Assembly (NCBI RefSeq): GCF_023278185.1
Contig: NZ_CP066356.1
Coordinates: forward strand, 1,356,001 to 1,420,000
Reading direction: 5' to 3'
Length of the DNA stretch: 64,000 nt
Source of the DNA: Bradyrhizobium elkanii USDA 76
GTDB taxonomy: Bacteria > Pseudomonadota > Alphaproteobacteria > Rhizobiales > Xanthobacteraceae
The position numbers were made by a program, and so were the translations under genes. Positions 51,980 to 61,167 of the stretch are shown in pieces; the stretch's first letter is position 1, and each line of letters opens with the position of its first letter. The notes under the pieces are model-generated. The model did not search any database. It was not told the DNA's origin and saw nothing but the letters and a program-made list of their open reading frames with translations.

Positions 51980-53089
51980 ATGGAAATCCGCGCGCCCTAT
52001 ATCGTCGTTGGTGCATTCGTGTTATCGGCGATCGTCGCCGTGTTCGGCTTCGTCTACTGGCTGAACAATGTCGGGGGGATTGGGAAACGGCAGACATATC
52101 AGCTGGTTTTCGCCGATCCGGTGCCCGGACTGCTGGTCGGGGCGGGCGTCCTCTTCAATGGCATCCGCGTCGGCGAAGTGACCGCGCTTGAGCTGGATCC
52201 GGACCGTCCGCGCGAGGTTCACGCCACGATCGCAGTCGCCGAGCGTACGCCGGTGCATAGCGATACGCGCGTCGGCCTCGATTTCCAGGGACTGACTGGT
52301 GTTCCGGTGATCGCGCTCGAAGGCGGCGATGATCCCCAGGCGCCGCCGGCGCGCGAACCGCTGGTGGCCGAAAAGGGGGCCGGGCGGAGCATGACGCAGG
52401 CCGCCCGCGATGCACTACGCCGGGTCGATGCCGTCCTGTCCGAGAACGCCGCGCCGCTGCACAGCACGATCGACAATCTCAGCACGTTCGCCGAAGGGCT
52501 CGCGCGCAACACGCCGAAGCTCGACGGTATCGTGGCCGGGCTGGAACGCATGACCGCCGGTGGTGCGCCCGCGCCGCGCAAGGTAGTGTACGACCTTCAC
52601 GCGGTGGACGACTTCGGAGCGCAGCGCCATGCCAATCTGCCCGAGCAACTGGTCATGGCGGAGCCGACCGCGATCGCACGCTTGCAGACCCAGCGCTTCC
52701 TGTTTTCGCCGGATGAAGAAACTCAGGGGTTCGAAGGTGCGCAGTGGGGCGATAGTCTCCCGGTGCTGGTGCAGGCGCGGTTGCTGCAGAGCTTCGAGAA
52801 TTACGACGTCGACCATGCGCCACTGCGGGCCGACAGCGGTGTAGAGGGTACGCCGCGCCTGCTGATCGACCTGCGTCGGTTCGAAATTGTGCAGGGAGCC
52901 CAACCGCGCGCGACGATCTCCCTGTCCGCGAAGATCGTCGATCGAAATGGGCGGGTAAAGGCCGCCAAGCTTCTTGAGGGATCCGAAGGGATAAACTCGC
53001 TCACACCATCCGAGGCGGCAGCCGCATTCGATCGGGCCTTCGGGTCTCTCGCAAGGGAGCTCGTGATGTGGGTTGCATCGACGGACTAG
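51980..53089 (+). CDS. mlaD: MlaD/MCE protein fused to an ABC-type auxiliary (PqiC-like) domain
   Basis: 369 residues from ATG 51980. Membrane anchor (YIVVGAFVLSAIVAVFGFVY), MCE domain (~35-130: YQLVFADPVPGLLVGAGVLF, GLDFQGLTGVPVIALEGG), a linker with a coiled-coil-like stretch (~145-205), then a separate beta-rich domain (~205-369: KVVYDLHAVDDFGAQRHANL, LPVLVQARLLQSFENYDVDH) like the PqiC/ABC_trans_aux lipoprotein, here fused to MlaD. Completes the Mla-type operon under the 50004 box. Overlaps the end of ackA (convergent). Confidence 0.87.
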   Translation: MEIRAPYIVVGAFVLSAIVAVFGFVYWLNNVGGIGKRQTYQLVFADPVPGLLVGAGVLFNGIRVGEVTALELDPDRPREVHATIAVAERTPVHSDTRVGLDFQGLTGVPVIALEGGDDPQAPPAREPLVAEKGAGRSMTQAARDALRRVDAVLSENAAPLHSTIDNLSTFAEGLARNTPKLDGIVAGLERMTAGGAPAPRKVVYDLHAVDDFGAQRHANLPEQLVMAEPTAIARLQTQRFLFSPDEETQGFEGAQWGDSLPVLVQARLLQSFENYDVDHAPLRADSGVEGTPRLLIDLRRFEIVQGAQPRATISLSAKIVDRNGRVKAAKLLEGSEGINSLTPSEAAAAFDRAFGSLARELVMWVASTD

Positions 53090-54270
53090 CGACCTGTGCG
53101 CAGCAGGCTGCGGCAGTGCCGCGCAATACTGACTTCCTCATTGGTCGGAATGACCAGTACGTCGACCGGACTGCCCTTCGCGGCGATGCGTTGTTCGCCC
53201 TGTACATTTGCTGCCGTATCGATGCTGACGCCGAGCCGGGAGAGGCGATCGCAGACGCGTTGCCGGATGTCCGCGGCATGCTCGCCAATGCCGCCGGTGA
53301 GCACCAGGCCGTCGAGGCCGGCAAGGATATTTGCCATCACGGCGACTTCTGCGGCGACACGAAATGTGAAGAGATCGATGGCTTCGCGGGCCTCGGGCTT
53401 TTGGCTCGCCAGTAGGGCGCGCATGTCGGCTGACAGCCCTGAGACGCCGAGCAGGCCCGAACCTTCGTACAGCAAATGTTGTACGTCATCGACCGACATC
53501 CTTTCTTCCTGCAAGAGATAAAGCAGTACGCCGGGATCTATCGTTCCACAGCGGGTCCCCATGACGAGACCGTCGAGCGGGGTCAATCCCATGGTGGTGT
53601 CGACGCTGTTGCCCTTCTGCAGGGCACAGAGGCTCGCGCCGTTGCCGAGATGCGCCACGACGACGCGCTTGTCCGCCCATTGCGGCGCGATCGCGGCGAG
53701 TTGGCTCGCGACGTATTCGAAGGAGAGGCCGTGGAAGCCGTAGCGACGGATGCCGCGCTCCTCAAAGTGCCGCGGGATGGCAAAGCGGCTGGCCGGCGGC
53801 GCCAGGCCGTGATGGAAGGCCGTGTCGAAGCAGGCGATCTGCGTCAGCTGCGGCCGCAGCGATTGCACGGCGCGGACCGGCGCCAGGCAGCGCGGCTGGT
53901 GCAGCGGCGCAAGCGGCGTCAAGGCCTCCAGCGCGGCGATAGCCTGCCCTGTGATGACGACCGGTCGATAGAACGCACGCCCGCCATGGACGATACGATG
54001 CCCGACGGCGGCGAGCTTGCCGCCGGCGAGATAGTCCTCGATCCAGGCAAATACGTCGCTGAACAGGCCGTTGTCCTCCGACGTGCCGCTCGGGCGACGC
54101 CTCTCGAACAGCTGCCTGCCCGAGGCATCGCTCATCACGATGCGCGGGACCTTCTCCTGCTCATCGAGCAAGCCCCTGCATTGCAGCTTTGGCTCGGCCG
54201 GTGCGATGTCGAACAGGCCGAACTTGATGCTGGACGAGCCGGCGTTGAGCACCAGGACGCTGTCGGACAT
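53086..54270 (-). CDS. ackA: Acetate kinase
   Basis: 394 residues from ATG 54270: MSDSVLVLNAGSSSIKFGLF (N-A-G-S-S-S-x-K signature). HRIVHGG and FDTAFH motifs, second signature AHLGNGASLCALQKGNSVDT, nucleotide loop LTGGIGEHAADIRQRVC. Converts acetyl phosphate plus ADP to acetate plus ATP. It follows the phosphoketolase gene by 28 bases, so the pair turns sugar phosphates into ATP without oxygen. Confidence 0.95.
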   Translation of the reverse strand: MSDSVLVLNAGSSSIKFGLFDIAPAEPKLQCRGLLDEQEKVPRIVMSDASGRQLFERRRPSGTSEDNGLFSDVFAWIEDYLAGGKLAAVGHRIVHGGRAFYRPVVITGQAIAALEALTPLAPLHQPRCLAPVRAVQSLRPQLTQIACFDTAFHHGLAPPASRFAIPRHFEERGIRRYGFHGLSFEYVASQLAAIAPQWADKRVVVAHLGNGASLCALQKGNSVDTTMGLTPLDGLVMGTRCGTIDPGVLLYLLQEERMSVDDVQHLLYEGSGLLGVSGLSADMRALLASQKPEAREAIDLFTFRVAAEVAVMANILAGLDGLVLTGGIGEHAADIRQRVCDRLSRLGVSIDTAANVQGEQRIAAKGSPVDVLVIPTNEEVSIARHCRSLLRTGR

Positions 54271-54298
54271 GGACCGTCTTTCTCGCGTGTTCGCTGCC

Positions 54299-56710
54299 TC
54301 AGTCAACGCATTTGTGGTCTGTCGTACCGTAGGGCCAGACCCAGTCACGGATCTGCGGCATGTCCTCGCCATGCTCGCGCACGTAGCGGGTGTGCTCGGT
54401 CAGGGCGTCACGGAATCGCCGCTTGACGTGGGCTGCCGCGATGCCGAGCCCCGGCATGCGCTCGATTGCCTCGATGGCGAGATGGAAGCGGTCGAGGCCG
54501 TTCAACACTACCATGTCGAACGGGGTCGTGGTGGTGCCTTCCTCCGCGAAGCCCCGCACGTGCATTCCGTCGTGATTGGTGCGGCGGTAGGTCAAGCGAT
54601 GGATCAGATAGGGATAGCCGTGATAGGCGAAGACGACAGGCTTGTCGCGGGTGAACAGGCTGTCGAAGTCGCGGTCGGACAGGCCGTGCGGATGCTGCTC
54701 CATCGGCTGCAGCGTCATCAAGTCAACCACGTTGACGACGCGGATCCTTAGTTCCGGCAGCGCCTTGCGGAGCAGGTCGACGGCGGCGAGCGTCTCCAGC
54801 GTCGGAACGTCGCCGGCGCAGGCCATCACCACGTCGGGCTCAGCATTGGGGGGCTCGGTGCCGGCCCAATCCCATATCCCGATGCCGGCTTCGCAATGGG
54901 TGATTGCCGCACGCATCGAAAGCCATTGCGGGGCAGGTTGCTTGCCCGCCACGATCACATTGATGCGGTCATAGGTGCGCAAGCAGTGATCGCCGACCCA
55001 GAGCAGGGTGTTGGCATCGGGCGGAAAGTAGACGCGGACAATGTCGGCCTTCTTGTTGGTGACGAGATCGACGAAGCCGGGATCCTGATGACTGAATCCG
55101 TTGTGGTCCTGACGCCAGACATGCGAGGTGAGGAGATAGTTCAGCGACGCGATCGGTCGTCGCCAAGGCAGCGCGCGCGAGACCTTCAGCCATTTGGCGT
55201 GCTGGTTGAACATTGAATCCACGATGTGGATGAAGGCTTCATAGCAGGAGAAGAAGCCGTGCCGGCCCGTGAGCAGATAGCCTTCGAGCCAGCCATGGCA
55301 GAGATGCTCGCTCAGGACTTCCATCACGCGGCCGTCATGGGCGAGGTGGACGTCGTAAGGCTCGATGCCTTCCATCCAGACCCGGTCGGTGGCCTCGAAT
55401 ACCGCGTCGAGCCGGTTCGACGCGGTTTCGTCCGGACCCATGATGCGGAAATTGCGGGCTTCCGCATTCAACTCCACGACCTCGCGCAAGAACTTGCCGA
55501 GTTCCCGCGTGGCTTCGGCGACGACCTCGCCCGGAGCGGTGACCTCGACCGCATACGCACGGAAATCCGGCAGCTTCAGCTCCCGCTTCAGGAGGCCGCC
55601 ATTGGCGTGCGGGTTGGCACCCATCCGACGGGCGCCTGCGGGCGCAAGGGCTTGCAATTCAGCTACCAGCCGCCCGTTTGCATCGAACAGGCTTTCAGGC
55701 TCGTAGCTCCTCATCCAATGCTCGAGCAGCTTCAGATGCTCGGGGTTGCCGCGCGGGTTGGCGATCGGCACCTGATGTGCACGCCAGAATCCTTCGACCT
55801 TCAACCCATCGACCTCCTTTGGTCCGGTCCAGCCCTTCGGGCTGCGCAGCACGATCATCGGCCATCGCGGCCGCTTAAGGTCGCCGGGCTGCTGCCGCGC
55901 GGCTTGCTGGATTGCGCGGATGCTGCCGAGCGCAGTGTCGAGCGTGCTGGCCATCGAGCGATGCATCGCATGCGGATCGTCGCCTTCGACGAACAGCGGC
56001 TCGTAGCCGTAGCCAGTGAAGAGGCTACGGACGTCCTCGTCATCCATCCGCCCCAGCACGGTGGGATTGGCAATCTTGTAGCCATTGAGGTGCAGGATTG
56101 GCAGCACTGCGCCGTCATGCTTCGGGTTCAAGAACTTGTTGGAATGCCAGGAGGCCGCGAGCGGGCCGGTCTCTGCCTCGCCGTCGCCGACGACGCAAAC
56201 GGCGATCAAATCGGGGTTGTCGAACACTGCGCCATATGCGTGAACCAACGCATAGCCGAGTTCACCGCCTTCGTGGATCGAGCCGGGTGTTTCCGGCGCG
56301 GCGTGGCTTGGAATGCCGCCGGGGAAGGAGAATTGACGGAACAGCTTGCGCAAGCCGTCCAAATCGCGCGTCACCTCCGGATAGAGCTCCGTGTAGGTTC
56401 CTTCGAGATAGGTGTTCGCGACCATGCCGGGGCCGCCATGGCCGGGACCGCAGATATAGATGACGTTGAGGTGGGAAGTGCGGATTGCACGATTGAGGTG
56501 AGCATAGATGAAGTTGAGCCCGGGCGTGGTGCCCCAATGTCCAAGCAGGCGCGGCTTGATGTGCTCCAGCTTCAGCGGCTCTCTCAGAAGCGGATTCGCG
56601 AGCAGGTAGATCTGTCCAACGGAGAGATAATTGGCGGCTCGCCAATAGCGGTCGAGCAGCACAAGATCGTCCGCCCGCGCTTGCTCGTTTGGAGTGGTCG
56701 CAGATTGCAT
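54299..56710 (-). CDS. xfp: Phosphoketolase
   Basis: 803 residues from ATG 56710 (GGGAGAACGAC before it). N-terminal [20 protein letters not shown], ThDP region [15 protein letters not shown] and [21 protein letters not shown]-terminal [20 protein letters not shown] and [12 protein letters not shown]. Cleaves xylulose 5-phosphate and/or fructose 6-phosphate to acetyl phosphate using thiamine diphosphate. Full FixK-type box 79 bases upstream. First gene of the xfp-ackA operon. Confidence 0.95.
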   Translation of the reverse strand: MQSATTPNEQARADDLVLLDRYWRAANYLSVGQIYLLANPLLREPLKLEHIKPRLLGHWGTTPGLNFIYAHLNRAIRTSHLNVIYICGPGHGGPGMVANTYLEGTYTELYPEVTRDLDGLRKLFRQFSFPGGIPSHAAPETPGSIHEGGELGYALVHAYGAVFDNPDLIAVCVVGDGEAETGPLAASWHSNKFLNPKHDGAVLPILHLNGYKIANPTVLGRMDDEDVRSLFTGYGYEPLFVEGDDPHAMHRSMASTLDTALGSIRAIQQAARQQPGDLKRPRWPMIVLRSPKGWTGPKEVDGLKVEGFWRAHQVPIANPRGNPEHLKLLEHWMRSYEPESLFDANGRLVAELQALAPAGARRMGANPHANGGLLKRELKLPDFRAYAVEVTAPGEVVAEATRELGKFLREVVELNAEARNFRIMGPDETASNRLDAVFEATDRVWMEGIEPYDVHLAHDGRVMEVLSEHLCHGWLEGYLLTGRHGFFSCYEAFIHIVDSMFNQHAKWLKVSRALPWRRPIASLNYLLTSHVWRQDHNGFSHQDPGFVDLVTNKKADIVRVYFPPDANTLLWVGDHCLRTYDRINVIVAGKQPAPQWLSMRAAITHCEAGIGIWDWAGTEPPNAEPDVVMACAGDVPTLETLAAVDLLRKALPELRIRVVNVVDLMTLQPMEQHPHGLSDRDFDSLFTRDKPVVFAYHGYPYLIHRLTYRRTNHDGMHVRGFAEEGTTTTPFDMVVLNGLDRFHLAIEAIERMPGLGIAAAHVKRRFRDALTEHTRYVREHGEDMPQIRDWVWPYGTTDHKCVD

Positions 56711-56789
56711 GTCGTTCTCCCGGGATTCAAAGATGACCTCGGACGCCGCTATCGGTTCCACGTTAGAGGGCGAATGTGACGGGAATGGC

Positions 56790-56803
56790 TTGAGCCAGCT
56801 CAA
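56790..56803. promoter_or_regulatory. FixK/FNR-type box
   Basis: TTGAGCCAGCTCAA, full match, 79 bases before the phosphoketolase ATG 56710 (-). Confidence 0.78.
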
Positions 56804-57057
56804 AGATGCACGCCAATTCGAGCCGAAACCGCAACGTTGCTGCCAACGTCCATCCAATCCTGGCGTCCAAGGAACGGAAGGTTCAATCGTTCGAAAGCGG
56901 AACCGGCTCCTTCGAGGCAAGGTTTGCTCGCGCTCCCACGAGTTCCGGCGGCGGTTATCTCAGGGCCATCTCTGGAGGCCTCACGCTGACCCGCAGTAGC
57001 GCCGCGCGCCTGCCGGGGTTCTGCCAATTTCTCAGCATCATGCGGCGAGACAAAAAG

Positions 57058-57080
57058 AATGCCCGGCAGAGCCGGGCATT
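57058..57080. terminator. 10-bp hairpin terminator
   Basis: AATGCCCGGC (57058-57067) pairs perfectly with GCCGGGCATT (57071-57080) around a 3-base loop. Placed 111 bases beyond the minus-strand gene at 57191; likely its terminator. Confidence 0.6.
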
Positions 57081-57190
57081 GAATATCGAGACAACCCCAG
57101 GGAGAATAGGTCACTCGTCCTAACAGCTCCATTCAAGCATGCGATGCCGGGCGACGATTTGAGCTAGCGCAATAAATAGTAGATTAGTCT

Positions 57191-57448
57191 TTACCAGGAG
57201 TCAGGACGAGACCGTTCCTGCTCCAGGTCACTTGGCACCATGCCATATGTCCTCAGCACGGTCATTTTCGTCCCCGGATGGCCAGTACGGACGACTGCCG
57301 CGGCACCCGCGTGGCCGAACGTCTTCCATAAATGCTTGGCGTGCTCAATCGCCGCGGCGGGGCTGGCGCATTTGGCTTGCTGGCCTGGAACGAGTTCGCC
57401 ATCGGTCCGATCGTACGGCAGGGCAATGAAGTGCGCGATCTCGTCCAT
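57191..57448 (-). CDS. Small hypothetical protein
   Basis: 85 residues from ATG 57448 (AAAGGG upstream): MDEIAHFIALPYDRTDGELV then GQQAKCASPAAAIEHAKHLW. Soluble, with a helix-strand core like many small Bradyrhizobium proteins of unknown role. The FixK-type box at 57533 is 85 bases upstream. Confidence 0.65.
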   Translation of the reverse strand: MDEIAHFIALPYDRTDGELVPGQQAKCASPAAAIEHAKHLWKTFGHAGAAAVVRTGHPGTKMTVLRTYGMVPSDLEQERSRPDSW

Positions 57449-57532
57449 CGATGGCCCTTTCTCGTTCGGTCGACTTCACCCAGAAAATGATGGTTCGGAG
57501 GGGCTATCTTGATCTCCCTCGGCCCATTTCGC

Positions 57533-57546
57533 TTGATCCGGATCAA
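57533..57546. promoter_or_regulatory. FixK/FNR-type box
   Basis: TTGATCCGGATCAA, a perfect palindrome throughout, 85 bases before ATG 57448 (-). The DNA between it and fixJ (57547-57756) holds no supported gene. Confidence 0.78.
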
Positions 57547-57756
57547 GGCGGAATGGCGCATTTCGTTGCTGTTGGTGGGGTCGAAAGGGAGCTTGCTTGC
57601 CATTGAGCTTCCTCCTCTCGAATATGGGCTGGCCAGGGCAATGGGAAACCTCGTGCACTTTCCGGCACCGCGTCGCGCGAACTGCGAACAGGAACAGGTG
57701 GCGTCAGGAGCGGACATTCGCCATTCCGTCCGCCAACTGTTGCTCGCAGCTTGAGG

Positions 57757-58365
57757 CTAGAGCCCGGCAGCGATCGCGATCCGCATCAATTCCGACATGC
57801 TGCGCACATTGGTCTTGGCCATCAGGTTGGCACGGTAGACCTCGACCGTGCGTGGGCTGATGCCAAGGTCGTGCGCAATCACCTTGTTGATCTTGCCCGC
57901 CACGAGCCCCCGCAGAACGTCACGTTCGCGCGGCGAGAGATCCACGAGGCGAGCTTCAGCCTCGCGCTTGACCGTGCCGTCGGCCGGGGCCGCGGACTGT
58001 GTCCGCAGGGCTTCGCCGATTGCGCGCAACAGCGCCTCGTCCTCGAACGGCTTTTCAATGAAGTCAACCGCACCTGCCTTCATCGCCTCGACCGCGAGTG
58101 CGACGTCTCCATGGCCAGTCATCAGAATGACCGGGCATGCGACCGCGTCGACCTTGAGTTTGCGGACCAATTCGAGGCCGCTCATGCCGGGCATACGGAT
58201 ATCAGATACAATGCAGTCGACTGTGCTGCCGGCGAGATGATCGAGAAAATCGGTTGCCGTCTCATAAGAGGTTACGGCAAAGCCGTTGACGTCAAGAAGA
58301 AAGGCCAGTGAGTCCCGCATAGCTGGATCATCGTCGATCACGAGAATTGTACGCCGCGTTGTCAT
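57757..58365 (-). CDS. fixJ: Response regulator FixJ
   Basis: 202 residues. Receiver domain: Asp11/12, phospho-acceptor Asp55 (IVSDIRMPG), Thr83, Lys105 (EKPF). C-terminal LuxR-type helix-turn-helix ([37 protein letters not shown]). The [13 protein letters not shown] helix matches FixJ. Activated by FixL at low oxygen; should switch on fixK. Overlaps fixL by 4 bases (ATGA). Confidence 0.95.
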   Translation of the reverse strand: MTTRRTILVIDDDPAMRDSLAFLLDVNGFAVTSYETATDFLDHLAGSTVDCIVSDIRMPGMSGLELVRKLKVDAVACPVILMTGHGDVALAVEAMKAGAVDFIEKPFEDEALLRAIGEALRTQSAAPADGTVKREAEARLVDLSPRERDVLRGLVAGKINKVIAHDLGISPRTVEVYRANLMAKTNVRSMSELMRIAIAAGL

Positions 58366-59792
58366 GCTTCTTCTCCGTCCTCCGCGAACGGGAGGATGAA
58401 CTGAAAAACCGTGCCGCCACCAGCGTTTGGCATCACATCGATGCGTCCGCCATGGGATTCGATGATGGTCCGGCAGATCGAGAGGCCGACGCCCATGCCA
58501 TGCTCCTTGGTCGTGATAAAGGGCTGAAATAAGCGGTCGGCGATATCGGGGCTGATGCCCGGGCCGGTATCGGCGATAGTGAACGTCGCAACACCGTTAG
58601 TCTTGGTGACGCCGACGGTCAATTCGCGGCGCGGGCCCGAGGCCATCGCCTCGATCGCGTTGCGAACCAGGTTGAGCACGACCTGCTGAATCTGGATTTT
58701 ATCGACGATGATCGAGGGCATGTCGCGGTCGCTGCGGATCGTCACCCGGACGCCCTGCTCCTTGGCGCCGAGCAGCGCTAGTGCGACAGCCTCTTCGAGC
58801 AGGGTTGCCGGGCTCTCCAGGGACTGTTGGGTCTCGCCCTTGGCGACAAATTCGCGCAGGCGCTTGATGATGTCGCCGGCCCGTAGGGCTTGCTGCGCGG
58901 CCCGCTCGAGCGCATCCCGAATGCGGGTAGCATCCGGTATCTCCGACGCCAGCAGCGCCTTCGCACCGCGCATGTAGTTCGTGATGGCTGACAGCGGCTG
59001 GTTGATCTCATGCGCGATTGAGGACGCCATCTCACCCATGGCGGTCAATCGCGACACATGAACCAGCTCGGACTGCAGCTCCTGCAGCCGCCGTTCTTGC
59101 GCTCGACGTTCGGTGAGATCGCGGATAAAGCCGGTGAAGAAGCGTTCTCCACGTACCTTAGCCTCGCCGACGGCGAGTTCCATCGGAAACGTCGAGCCGT
59201 CACTTCGTTCTCCGACCACGATGCGGCCGATGCCGATGATGCGCCGTTCGCCGGTCGTAAGGTATCGCTCGAGATACCGGTCGTGCTCGCCGCGATACGG
59301 CTGGGGCATCAGGCTCGAAACGTTCTTTCCGACGACTTGGTCCGCTTTCCAGCCAAACAGGCGCTCGGCTGCCGCGCTGAAGGAGCGAATAATGCCGTGG
59401 TCGTCGATGACGATCATCGCATCAGGGACCGTGTCGAGGATTGATTGCAGATGGGCCTGGCGATTTCGCGCTTGATCGCTCTCCTTCAGTAGCCGGTCAC
59501 CCATAAAGCCAAGGATCGGACCGAGGACAGCAAAACAGGCGATATCGATCAGATTCGCAGGTTCAGTGACCAGGCTCCTGCCGAGGAATTTGGCGCTGAT
59601 GACGAGGCAGAGCAGGGTGGTGAGGATCGCCGGACCGCGACCGCCGGCGAACGCGGCAAACAGCACGGCGGGGACAAAGATGATCGTGAACGTCCGGTCT
59701 TCGAAATAGTTATCGAGCCCCGCGCGCACCGCGAATACGAGCGCGGCCGCTGCCGCGGCAGTGCCATAGCGGTACCAGATGCGGTCGGACAT
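58362..59792 (-). CDS. fixL: Oxygen-sensing histidine kinase FixL
   Basis: 476 residues. N-terminal membrane segments (~10-100), then a haem-binding PAS domain (~115-230) with the probable haem-ligand His170 ([10 protein letters not shown]) and the FixL regulatory Arg190 ([11 protein letters not shown]). Kinase: H-box His261 ([12 protein letters not shown]), N-box [11 protein letters not shown] boxes DTGPGIS and GMGVGLSI. Deoxy-haem turns the kinase on. One PAS is clear; the N-terminal half is membrane-bound as in S. meliloti FixL. Confidence 0.95.
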   Translation of the reverse strand: MSDRIWYRYGTAAAAAALVFAVRAGLDNYFEDRTFTIIFVPAVLFAAFAGGRGPAILTTLLCLVISAKFLGRSLVTEPANLIDIACFAVLGPILGFMGDRLLKESDQARNRQAHLQSILDTVPDAMIVIDDHGIIRSFSAAAERLFGWKADQVVGKNVSSLMPQPYRGEHDRYLERYLTTGERRIIGIGRIVVGERSDGSTFPMELAVGEAKVRGERFFTGFIRDLTERRAQERRLQELQSELVHVSRLTAMGEMASSIAHEINQPLSAITNYMRGAKALLASEIPDATRIRDALERAAQQALRAGDIIKRLREFVAKGETQQSLESPATLLEEAVALALLGAKEQGVRVTIRSDRDMPSIIVDKIQIQQVVLNLVRNAIEAMASGPRRELTVGVTKTNGVATFTIADTGPGISPDIADRLFQPFITTKEHGMGVGLSICRTIIESHGGRIDVMPNAGGGTVFQFILPFAEDGEEA

Positions 59793-59885
59793 ATTCCCCC
59801 GGCAAAGCCCTCAGTCTGCTTGATGTTACAACGTCCGGACGGCTGGTGCTACCGGCTGCCCTGTCCAAGACAGTGGGCAGATGAC

Positions 59886-60113
59886 CTATTTGACCCAGGC
59901 TCGCCAATGTGTGGGTTGTACCACGATGCGTTGGGCGGTCTCCGCCCTCACCCAGCCGCCCGGGATGCGGCGACAAGGAAAGACGAGCTGGTGAATGGCG
60001 TTGCCCTCGATCACGGCGAGCTCTAGGTCTCGACCGAAGGGGGCCGTCGTGACCCCCTCCCATGTTTCGCTGACGCCGGCCCCTGGGCGCTGTGGAGCGT
60101 CCCGTCCTGGCAC
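59886..60113 (-). CDS. Small conserved hypothetical protein
   Basis: 75 residues: ends WVRAETAQRIVVQPTHWRAW. Core TWEGVTTAPFGRDLELAVIE and VFPCRRIPGGWVRAE look conserved and beta-rich. GTG 60113 overlaps the phasin stop (TGACGTG), which suggests coupling; other starts are possible. The first ~20 residues are less protein-like. Confidence 0.55.
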   Translation of the reverse strand: MPGRDAPQRPGAGVSETWEGVTTAPFGRDLELAVIEGNAIHQLVFPCRRIPGGWVRAETAQRIVVQPTHWRAWVK

Positions 60114-60114
60114 G

Positions 60115-60471
60115 TCAGGCGGCCTTCTGAGTAGCCTCGTCGACACTGCCGGTCTTTCGTGCAAACAGATTCAGCTCGATCGTACCCAGCGAACGCGCGG
60201 TTTCGATCGCGTACGTCGCGTCGCTCGCGCTACGCGCCGTGACGCCCTTGGCCCAATCCTGCAACGCCGTGATCTTCTCGGCGACCGAGGCTGTGGAATT
60301 GAACCTGCGGAAGAGCTCCCAGGCCTCGTTTGATTCGACCTGGATCTGCTCGAACCAGTGCCGGTTCGCTTCAATCAGCTTCTCCGCGAATTCCGACTGG
60401 ACGGTCATCGCGCGCTTTGCGTAGCCCTGGATGGCGTCGGAGACGGGACGGACTTCGTTTCGCTCTGTCAT
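60115..60471 (-). CDS. Phasin-family protein
   Basis: 118 residues from ATG 60471 (AAGGA upstream): MTERNEVRPVSDAIQGYAKR. Helical amphipathic pattern FAEKLIEANRHWFEQIQVES ... LFRRFNSTASVAEKITALQD, typical of phasin_2. Coats PHB granules made by PhaC. Full FixK-type box 57 bases upstream. Confidence 0.85.
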   Translation of the reverse strand: MTERNEVRPVSDAIQGYAKRAMTVQSEFAEKLIEANRHWFEQIQVESNEAWELFRRFNSTASVAEKITALQDWAKGVTARSASDATYAIETARSLGTIELNLFARKTGSVDEATQKAA

Positions 60472-60527
60472 GTTCAAAATCCTTCGTAGGGGGAGGCCTT
60501 GCTTCCCATATGGGCGGCGCTTGTGTG

Positions 60528-60541
60528 TTGACATGCGTCAA
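60528..60541. promoter_or_regulatory. FixK/FNR-type box
   Basis: TTGACATGCGTCAA, full match, 57 bases before the phasin ATG 60471 (-). Confidence 0.82.
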
Positions 60542-60580
60542 CTCGATGGCTTCCAGCCTGCACCGATCCTGGCGATCAAT

Positions 60581-60775
60581 CTAGCTCCGCTTGGGATCGA
60601 CGACTGCGTCGGTTCGCAGGTTGATGAAGTGGATGCCGTCACAGGCGGCGCAGGAGATCGAGTACAGATTGTCAGCCAGAGACTCGGACGCCTCACCGGG
60701 AAGCAGAGCTTGGACGCGATCACCGGTGGTTGGACACGAGAAGATAATCGGGCGCCAAGCCCTTCGGTCTGCCAT
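60581..60775 (-). CDS. Small cysteine-rich (zinc-ribbon-like) protein
   Basis: 64 residues from ATG 60775: MADRRAWRPIIFSCPTTGDR with a second Cys pair in YSISCAACDGIHFINLRTDA. The CPTTG ... CAAC pattern suggests a small metal site. FixK-type box 52 bases upstream fixes the start. Function unknown. Confidence 0.65.
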   Translation of the reverse strand: MADRRAWRPIIFSCPTTGDRVQALLPGEASESLADNLYSISCAACDGIHFINLRTDAVVDPKRS

Positions 60776-60826
60776 TTGCACAATCCTGACGGAACAACAT
60801 CTTCCAGCCGCACGCGTCGTGCCGCA

Positions 60827-60840
60827 TTGACGCACGTCAA
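60827..60840. promoter_or_regulatory. FixK/FNR-type box
   Basis: TTGACGCACGTCAA, full match, 52 bases before ATG 60775 (-). Confidence 0.82.
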
Positions 60841-60875
60841 AATTCCGGAAGAACGGTCGAGACGGCGCCGACAGC

Positions 60876-61022
60876 CTAGAACGGGCGGCGGCGACGGGGC
60901 CGGACAGGGCTTGACTTGGCCGGCTGGCTTAGCGAAGGCCGCTTTGCCTGCAACATCATCCGGACGAAGGCCACGACAGCGATCGCGAGCGCGCCAATCG
61001 AGGCGAGCAGGTTCTGCAACAT
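60876..61022 (-). CDS. Tiny single-pass membrane protein
   Basis: 48 residues: MLQNLLASIGALAIAVVAFV then RMMLQAKRPSLSQPAKSSPV with a basic end RPRRRRPF. AGGAGA before the ATG. Full FixK-type box 54 bases upstream. Too short for usual gene finders, but the signals are good. It is divergent from CBS-BON paralogue 6. Confidence 0.65.
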   Translation of the reverse strand: MLQNLLASIGALAIAVVAFVRMMLQAKRPSLSQPAKSSPVRPRRRRPF

Positions 61023-61075
61023 GATTCGGTTCTCCTGACCGACTGGCAACATCTTCGATCACCGGCTGTGGCGCC

Positions 61076-61089
61076 TTGATTCCCGTCAA
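61076..61089. promoter_or_regulatory. FixK/FNR-type box
   Basis: TTGATTCCCGTCAA, full match, 54 bases before the tiny membrane protein start 61022 (-). Confidence 0.82.
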
Positions 61090-61098
61090 GTGCAGCCA

Positions 61099-61112
61099 TT
61101 GAGGGAGATCAA
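61099..61112. promoter_or_regulatory. FixK/FNR-type box
   Basis: TTGAGGGAGATCAA, full match, 55 bases before ATG 61168 (+); 23 bases from the previous box, so the two divergent genes each have their own site. Confidence 0.82.
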
Positions 61113-61167
61113 GACGAATGGGCCGGTCATGTGTGAGCTTGCTGCAAGTGTCGAAGGGAGAGCGGCA

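Larger units (their letters stand above)
56711..57190. other. Intergenic region upstream of xfp
   Basis: Contains the xfp FixK-type box and a terminator-like hairpin (57058-57080). No gene is supported. Confidence 0.5.

Noticed and set aside
55226..56779. Long plus-strand open frame opposite phosphoketolase
   Set aside because: It is antisense to a well-supported gene and has no family motif; GC-rich codon bias creates such mirror frames.
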